From positions 1-10,870 of the forward strand of contig JAFGOU010000028.1 of the NCBI GenBank assembly GCA_016926315.1: a stretch of DNA of 10,870 nt. Reading direction: 5' to 3'. The position numbers and the translations under genes are program-made. The number at the start of each line of letters is the position of its first letter. Within the stretch, counting starts at the first letter, position 1. Shown here piece by piece: positions 6,263-10,870 of the stretch. The notes below the pieces were generated by a model, which did no database searches, was not told the origin of the DNA, and saw only the letters and a program-made list of their open reading frames with translations. This stretch comes from Chitinispirillaceae bacterium. Its GTDB lineage: Bacteria; Fibrobacterota; Chitinivibrionia; Chitinivibrionales; Chitinispirillaceae.

Positions 6263-7444
6263 TCACCTGTCCAACTGAGGAGGCTGTGGGCCTTGCTCTT
6301 TTACACTCTTTTCCATAGCAGCTTGCAGTCGTGTGATAACCACATTTTTGTCGATATCCGGTGTTCCAAGCCGCCCGAAATATCGGGAAAATCTAGCCAA
6401 CACAGCCTCTGCAAACGGGCTGTCGAGTGAGGTGATAACCTCCATTTTACTAAGATCATCAGGTGAAATGGCTTTAACCTTTTGAAAATCGACAACAGAA
6501 TCGGGCAGAAAATAAGTACCTGGTAAAAACTTAAAACGTTCGGACTGAGCTCCCTGCCTATAGTCTCCAATCAATGATTTTAACGGGCCTATATTTTCCT
6601 TGGGATTTTCCAGCCACTTCAAGTATTCTACCTCAGACGTTAGCGGGATACATTGTGCGAGCAATACGCTATTAAGTCTTCCTGCTTGCTCAAAGTCACA
6701 TGATGGTGTAAGAACCAACCAGTATGCAGGCTTTTCTTTAGCAGATTCTTTCACTACATCTCCAGCAAGACGGTTCATGCAGATTGGCGGATAAATATAC
6801 ATTTCCATTGGGTGAATTTTTTTTAACTCCGTCAAGGAAACCGTTTTCCCCGACATCTTTTGGGCCATTCTTCTCGCTTCTCCCTGAAGTGATAATGCCA
6901 AACGTCGTGCTAGAAGATAAGCAATGTCCACCTGTTCGTGGGCGGTATTAAATTCCCTCCAATCTTTACTGATGAAATCCCACATATAACTTCGCTGGAC
7001 GTCCTCCAGATGCCGAGAAAGTGTTGGCAAATTAGTTCCGAGTACCCGCCGGACCTCATCCCTTACTTTTGTGACATCCTCGGTTTTTTCAACAACACGG
7101 ATAAAGCTTGTTTCTTCAGATCGGACTTTGTGTGCGAGGGCTGTGTAGAATATTACCGGCATAAAACGCATTTTCTTTAATTCCTCGAAAACAGGCAAGC
7201 CTGCAGGGCTTGAGTCTGCATCCAGCGAGGTATCACTATCGTCCTTGAGGTCAAGAATCAGCAGATCAAAACGTTCCGTTCTTAAACGTCCCGCAGCTTT
7301 ATTAAATGTTTTACAAACATCCACCTCAATTTCATCTGGTGGGTTTACAAAAGATGGCGCAATTTCCAAAAGCTGTCGGACTTTATCTTCCAGGTCCTCA
7401 ACAATAAGGCACCTCCATCTGATGCCTACTGGATTAGCACTCAT
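6263..7444 (-). CDS. Response-regulator receiver protein with unknown C-terminal domain
   Basis: The protein has 393 residues. The first ~135 form a CheY-like receiver: acidic pair Glu16-Asp17, phosphoacceptor Asp65 in LLILDLKDD, Thr101 in IFYTA, and Lys120 in RVVEKTED. All the residues needed for phosphotransfer are present. The remaining ~255 residues match no DNA-binding or enzymatic output domain I know. Landmarks are a helical segment at 150-200, YWLVLTPSCDF at 241-251 (Cys249-Asp250), FLPGTYFLPD at 306-315, and RYFGRLGTPD at 354-363. Its ATG shares an ATGA overlap with the stop of the histidine-kinase gene and has AAGGA 7 bases upstream, so kinase and receiver are translationally coupled and are very likely cognate partners. 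I infer that the C-terminal part is an effector or adaptor controlled by phosphorylation of Asp65; its activity cannot be told from sequence. No helix-turn-helix was seen, which argues against a plain transcription factor. Confidence 0.85.
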   Translation of the reverse strand: MSANPVGIRWRCLIVEDLEDKVRQLLEIAPSFVNPPDEIEVDVCKTFNKAAGRLRTERFDLLILDLKDDSDTSLDADSSPAGLPVFEELKKMRFMPVIFYTALAHKVRSEETSFIRVVEKTEDVTKVRDEVRRVLGTNLPTLSRHLEDVQRSYMWDFISKDWREFNTAHEQVDIAYLLARRLALSLQGEARRMAQKMSGKTVSLTELKKIHPMEMYIYPPICMNRLAGDVVKESAKEKPAYWLVLTPSCDFEQAGRLNSVLLAQCIPLTSEVEYLKWLENPKENIGPLKSLIGDYRQGAQSERFKFLPGTYFLPDSVVDFQKVKAISPDDLSKMEVITSLDSPFAEAVLARFSRYFGRLGTPDIDKNVVITRLQAAMEKSVKEQGPQPPQLDR

Positions 7445-9693
7445 ACTCGTTTCCTTAGGGTAATTAAAAAGCTTGCTCCTCTGAGTGGTCCGCTTTTTAG
7501 CAATTCAAGCGAGCCCTCGTAATAATCGCTGACGATTTCACCTACAATGGCGAGACCCAACCCAACCCCTTCTGGTTTTGTAGAGAAATATGGTTCAAAG
7601 ATGAGTTCGCGATTTTCAGGTGAAATACCTGGGCCGCTATCTGAAAAAAGGATTTCGACATGGTCCGGTGTTTTACGTTCAACACACACCTCAATTTCTC
7701 TTTTTGATTCGTTTACCTGTTCCAGCCAATAGAGGCTGTTCTGTAAAAGATTAATGATGACCTCTTGAATTTCGGCAGGGTCAACACGCACTAAGGTCTG
7801 AGTACGAGATATTTTCGTTTTTATATTAAGACGGGTGGTATCCTCATCGAAAACGGTAAACGCATCCCGGATGATCTCCTCAAGATAAAGTTGCGTTGGT
7901 CGGCCGCGACGCCTGCCACCAAAAGGTTCCATTCTTCTGAAAGCGGTCGCCAAAACATCTCCTTGTTTGCGGATTACTGTAAACCGGCTGGCGGCTTTCT
8001 TGATGAAATCACCCTTGAGTACCCCTGCATTCTGAACATCTTCCAAACCAAGCGCAGACTCGCTGTTGATTGAGGCAATCGGCTGGCGACTTTCATGAAG
8101 CACATGATCAATAAGCTGTCCAAGGGTTGCAAGTCTTTGATATCTGGCAAGAACGGTTTGAATTTCCTTGAGTTGTCCACCGAAGATTTGCTCGGTTTTA
8201 TCAACAAGCTCTCTGGCTTGCATGTCCTGTGGAAGATGCTTCGCGACATAATCTGCAAGTGGTTTGAAATCAAATCCCGAAAACAAACCACCAACTGGTT
8301 TTTTATTCTTGTTAGATTCCCTTGGACGGATGGAATGACGCATTATTTCAAGCTGGTTCAAGACGATTTTCATTATATCTCGCAAATCTTGAAGGGCCTG
8401 ATTTTCGTCCAATCCTTCCCTGTTTGATTGGTCTCGTAAATTTGGGTTGGCTTCGGCGGAGATTTGTATAACTCCATAGATCTGATTATTGGATAAACGC
8501 ATTGTAGGTTTTTGTACGCGGCGTAAATCCAGCCGCAGCCAATCATCTTGAGGTTCGCCATAGGGTAGAACTCGAAATCCGTCCCGGTAAATGTTGATAC
8601 CTGCCACTGAATCCAGATCACGACGGACATCTTGAATGGTAGAGTGGGTTTTTTGCACTACATTGCCAAGTTCGTCACGGTCCCATATACGCAATTCCAT
8701 TTCAAGAGGTCCGCATACAACGGGTCTTTTCACTGTTGGTTCATCACCCTTTTTTGAATCTTTAGCTTCATAATGCCTAAGGTCAAACCTTCCTTTAGCA
8801 TCCATTACCCGGAAAAAATGACCCTTGAATGGTTTGTCGATACCCTCTGCTAATACCTTGTAGCTGAGATTAAAAGAGCCATCCGTATCAACTTCACCCT
8901 TGATGACATAGTGTGGGTGTTTCAAGATTGGTGGGGGCTCAATTTTGCTGCTATATCGAGAGAACTCGGATGGCAATTTCAATTCCACCTCAAAACCAGG
9001 GTCTTTATCATTTCCCTTCTTTTGGGTTCGTTTTGGTGAAACTAAACGGGCGAGTTTGCGTCGCAGGTCCTCAAAATGCTGACCTTCCCACCGTTGCTTG
9101 AATCCTGTCATGCGAAGGATCGTACCTTTTTGCCTCTCGCTCGCTACCGGCATTTCCCCTTCATTTTTCCAAAGTAAATCTATCGTACCACCCGGCTTGA
9201 CCTCAACAGGAGTCCGTTCTTCCCAAAGAATAAGTATTTCATCGAGATATTTTTCCTCATCTTCAAATTGCCGCCAGTCGAAAATCCCATAAACTTCCTT
9301 TGCAGCATTTTCCTTGCGAGTAATCACTTCCAGGTCATACGCCAGACGCGATGATGCGAATCGGCCAATCCCTTTTTCGCCAAGAAAGCGCCTTTTAAAT
9401 TTATCGGTGCGACGCAGCTTGCCCCGTTTTGAGGGCGTTGCAGGCTCCATCCATACATTTTGAAGGGTATCCAACGTCATGCCATGCCCATTGTCTATTA
9501 CATCGATACTGCCTTTCCCCTGTTCAAATGGGCCGGTGAAACGTATAAGAACATGAGTTGCATCTGCGTCGTAAGCATTTTTTACAAGTTCCAAAATGGC
9601 AACATCTTCACCACTTATAAGCTCTTCACCTAATGTGCGTATCAGCCGTGCCCTTGGCCTGAGTGGCTTTCCCGGTGTTTCTGATTTAAGCAT
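7441..9693 (-). CDS. Histidine kinase with two GHKL ATPase modules (paraMORC/Hsp90-like plus HisKA-HATPase)
   Basis: The protein has 750 residues from ATG 9693, preceded by GTGAG; a TTG at 9708 without a ribosome binding site would add five. The first module is a MORC/Hsp90-like ATPase: ELVKNAYDA with Glu35 and Asn39, DNGHGM (67-72), and the lid GEKGIGR (105-111). A transducer-like region follows, ending in YRDGF, DDWLRLD and DQSNREG (to about 427). A helical linker (about 480-525) leads to an H-box, LHESRQP, with probable phosphoacceptor His533. The second ATPase has its N-box at Asn648-Asn652, DSGPG (685-689), an F-box EPYFST, and GVGLGL (709-714). Both ATP sites look intact. No membrane segment is seen, so it is a cytosolic sensor. 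N-terminal relatives occur in restriction-modification neighbourhoods (paraMORC-type ATPases). The gene overlaps the methyltransferase gene by 8 bases and the receiver gene by 4. I infer that it senses DNA or a DNA-protein complex and phosphorylates the receiver. Confidence 0.9.
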   Translation of the reverse strand: MLKSETPGKPLRPRARLIRTLGEELISGEDVAILELVKNAYDADATHVLIRFTGPFEQGKGSIDVIDNGHGMTLDTLQNVWMEPATPSKRGKLRRTDKFKRRFLGEKGIGRFASSRLAYDLEVITRKENAAKEVYGIFDWRQFEDEEKYLDEILILWEERTPVEVKPGGTIDLLWKNEGEMPVASERQKGTILRMTGFKQRWEGQHFEDLRRKLARLVSPKRTQKKGNDKDPGFEVELKLPSEFSRYSSKIEPPPILKHPHYVIKGEVDTDGSFNLSYKVLAEGIDKPFKGHFFRVMDAKGRFDLRHYEAKDSKKGDEPTVKRPVVCGPLEMELRIWDRDELGNVVQKTHSTIQDVRRDLDSVAGINIYRDGFRVLPYGEPQDDWLRLDLRRVQKPTMRLSNNQIYGVIQISAEANPNLRDQSNREGLDENQALQDLRDIMKIVLNQLEIMRHSIRPRESNKNKKPVGGLFSGFDFKPLADYVAKHLPQDMQARELVDKTEQIFGGQLKEIQTVLARYQRLATLGQLIDHVLHESRQPIASINSESALGLEDVQNAGVLKGDFIKKAASRFTVIRKQGDVLATAFRRMEPFGGRRRGRPTQLYLEEIIRDAFTVFDEDTTRLNIKTKISRTQTLVRVDPAEIQEVIINLLQNSLYWLEQVNESKREIEVCVERKTPDHVEILFSDSGPGISPENRELIFEPYFSTKPEGVGLGLAIVGEIVSDYYEGSLELLKSGPLRGASFLITLRKRV

Positions 9694-10654
9694 TAGACTC
9701 ACATTCAATGGTTAAAGATTGAAGTACCTTTTTCATCACCGGCGGGCATACGGCGTTCCCGATCATTTTAATCCTGTCCCGCCGCGTTCCGGTTTCAATT
9801 TTCATCTGCGGTGGCATGCCCATGGCGGCCTGAAGTTCAGGTACCTGCAGCATCCTGATGACATGCCCGTGTTCTGGATCTGGTTTTACCAAGGCAAAAC
9901 GGTCTACTGTCGTAATGGTTCGCAAAGGGCGGTTCAGCCGTTGCCAACCGCCGCATCCATCAGAACCGTAATAAACGAGCAGAAAAGGTTTTTTTCTGCC
10001 GATGGCGGCGAATCCGCGGCCGGCTCTTTCGATGGTTGCCCTTGCCCGGTTGGGTTGGTTGAGGGGTGTCCATTTATATGCACCATTTAAAATTACGATT
10101 TTTGCGATTTTTTTTATTTCAATCTTTGGAGGAGTCACTTTGGCAGGCATACGTTTTCTGTCTGCAAGAATAAACAGACGTCGACGGGACTGAGGAACGC
10201 CAAAATGTGCGGAGTTTAAAATTTGTTCGTGCAGAGTGTACCCTAGTTCCTCCAATGCAGATTTAAATTCCGAATAGCGGAACCATTTGCGCATGTTGAT
10301 GACGTTTTCAATGACGATCCAACGGGGTGTGAATGCCGCTGCAAAACGAACGACCTGGAATGCGGTTTCTTTGCTCTGTTCACAACGCGGTTTGTTGCCC
10401 TTGGCTGGACTATGGTTTGTGCATTCTGGAGATGCAAGGATGAGGTTTATCGGGCCGAGCCGCTTTTTAAGGGCATCGACATCATGATCCTCCAACCGGC
10501 CGGGGATGAATTCAGCTTCGGGAAAATTTGTGTCATGGACTTTACCGGCAAGAGGCCAGAGGTCGAACGCCGCGACGATTTCGATGCCGGCTTCGCGTGC
10601 GCCCCAACTGCTGCCACCAGCCCCGCAGAATAAATCCAATGCTCGTATTTTCAT
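9686..10654 (-). CDS. C5-cytosine DNA methyltransferase
   Basis: The product has 322 residues from ATG 10654. I prefer this start because the AdoMet motif ALDLFCGAGG then begins at residue 5, as usual; an in-frame ATG at 10675 and GTG at 10684 would add 7 or 10 residues. It transfers a methyl group from AdoMet to C5 of cytosine. Motif IV is SPECTNHS with catalytic Cys78, where most family members read PPCQ. Motif VI is IVIENV (113-118) and motif VIII is QSRRRL (155-160). The target-recognition segment, at about 165-235, is short. PLRTITTVDRFAL (243-255) and GNAVCP (299-304) are motifs IX and X. It opens the minus-strand cassette and its stop overlaps the kinase gene. With a Vsr downstream it resembles the dcm-vsr pairing, and it probably marks self DNA for the linked nucleases. 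The recognition sequence cannot be read from the protein by eye. Confidence 0.93.
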   Translation of the reverse strand: MKIRALDLFCGAGGSSWGAREAGIEIVAAFDLWPLAGKVHDTNFPEAEFIPGRLEDHDVDALKKRLGPINLILASPECTNHSPAKGNKPRCEQSKETAFQVVRFAAAFTPRWIVIENVINMRKWFRYSEFKSALEELGYTLHEQILNSAHFGVPQSRRRLFILADRKRMPAKVTPPKIEIKKIAKIVILNGAYKWTPLNQPNRARATIERAGRGFAAIGRKKPFLLVYYGSDGCGGWQRLNRPLRTITTVDRFALVKPDPEHGHVIRMLQVPELQAAMGMPPQMKIETGTRRDRIKMIGNAVCPPVMKKVLQSLTIECESNA

Positions 10655-10730
10655 AATCTTTTCATATTTTACCATACGTTCCACGTCATTTCAGCGGATT
10701 ATTTAATACGTTAAGGAAATTAGGTAATCC

Positions 10731-10753
10731 CGAAAAAAAAAGCAATTTTTTCG
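10731..10753. repeat. A/T-rich inverted repeat in the methyltransferase leader
   Basis: CGAAAAAA (10731-10738) and TTTTTTCG (10746-10753) flank a 7-base loop. On the minus strand it would lie in the 5' untranslated RNA about 75 bases before the methyltransferase ATG. The stem is mostly A:T, so it is weak as RNA structure. It may instead be curved A-tract DNA. Confidence 0.3.
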
Positions 10754-10783
10754 TATTTCATTCAAATCAAGATGTTATGGGTA

Positions 10784-10812
10784 TAAATAGGGCTTGCTGA
10801 ACAGGTTGTCTA
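10784..10812 (-). promoter_or_regulatory. Candidate sigma-70-like promoter for the modification cassette
   Basis: On the minus strand TAGACA (5 of 6 to TTGACA) at 10812-10807 is followed after 17 bases by TATTTA (3 of 6 to TATAAT) at 10789-10784. This is the best pair I found upstream of the methyltransferase gene, but the -10 match is poor and the surrounding DNA is AT-rich, so chance is a real possibility. Confidence 0.25.
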
Positions 10813-10820
10813 TATTTAAC

Positions 10821-10836
10821 ACTCCAAGGCCGGAGT
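10821..10836. promoter_or_regulatory. Inverted repeat just upstream of the candidate promoter, possible operator
   Basis: ACTCC (10821-10825) and GGAGT (10832-10836) form a 16-base dyad with a GC-rich centre (AAGGCC) in otherwise AT-rich DNA. It lies 8 bases beyond the candidate -35. A dyad here could bind a controller protein or the methyltransferase itself, but no regulator gene is seen in the window. Confidence 0.3.
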
Positions 10837-10870
10837 ATTCACGACGTCATCCATTACAAATATATTAAGC

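Larger units (their letters stand above)
10655..10870 (-). other. AT-rich leader upstream of the methyltransferase gene
   Basis: This stretch of about 215 bases reaches the window edge and shows no convincing gene. It holds a candidate promoter, two inverted repeats (listed separately), and two copies of ACGTCAT, at 10683-10689 and 10844-10850. It must carry the start signals of the whole minus-strand cassette unless transcription enters from beyond the window. Confidence 0.6.

Noticed and set aside
5960..6430. Plus-strand open frame across the nuclease-like gene and the receiver gene's end.
   Set aside because: It spans two genes with clear protein motifs on the other strand, and its own translation is unlike any protein family.
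9693..9708. TTG 9708 as the start of the kinase gene.
   Set aside because: No ribosome binding site precedes it; ATG 9693 has a GTGAG element at suitable spacing and gives the more usual short overlap with the methyltransferase stop.
1..10870. CRISPR arrays, tRNA or rRNA genes, insertion sequences or integrases.
   Set aside because: No regularly spaced repeats, no tRNA-like cloverleaf or TTCGAAT-type loop in the gene-free stretches, and no transposase or recombinase motif was seen on either strand.

Overview
The window comes from a Gram-negative bacterium: it has an RseP-type site-2 protease and a lipoprotein with a lipobox, and it uses the MEP isoprenoid route. The dxr-rseP pair is housekeeping, but the unusual RseP C-terminal motif and the LeuT-like transporter do not fix a phylum, so I leave the lineage open. 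The plus-strand genes are GC-rich (39 of 60 bases G/C in a hand-counted sample at 2041-2100). The distal minus-strand genes are clearly poorer (24 of 60 at 8281-8340), which suggests horizontally acquired DNA.

Left part, plus strand (1-3744): the C-terminal half of dxr, then rseP, a LeuT-like sodium-coupled amino-acid transporter, and a 53-residue single-helix protein that looks like its small subunit. Gaps and overlaps of a few bases make this one operon. A 309-base intergenic stretch follows with a strong hairpin and several smaller inverted repeats. Two convergent transcription units meet here.

Right part, minus strand (read from 10870 down to 4054): a C5 cytosine DNA methyltransferase; a 750-residue protein with two GHKL ATPase modules (an N-terminal MORC/Hsp90-like one and a C-terminal histidine-kinase one); a receiver-domain protein with a large unrecognised C-terminal domain; a small PD-(D/E)XK-nuclease-like protein; and a Vsr-type endonuclease. 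Four of these five genes overlap a neighbour and the remaining gap is about 31 bases, so they read as one co-translated operon. A predicted lipoprotein follows 44 bases downstream with its own good ribosome binding site. It may be a host gene rather than part of the cassette.

The main interest is the five-gene cassette. It joins DNA modification, a two-component phosphorelay and two nuclease candidates. A reasonable inference is a defence system in which the double-GHKL kinase senses DNA or methylation state (or invading DNA), phosphorylates the receiver protein, and so licenses the nucleases, while the methyltransferase marks self DNA. Individual components have known relatives in restriction-modification neighbourhoods (the paraMORC-type GHKL ATPases). 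Whether this exact combination has been described cannot be judged from the sequence alone.
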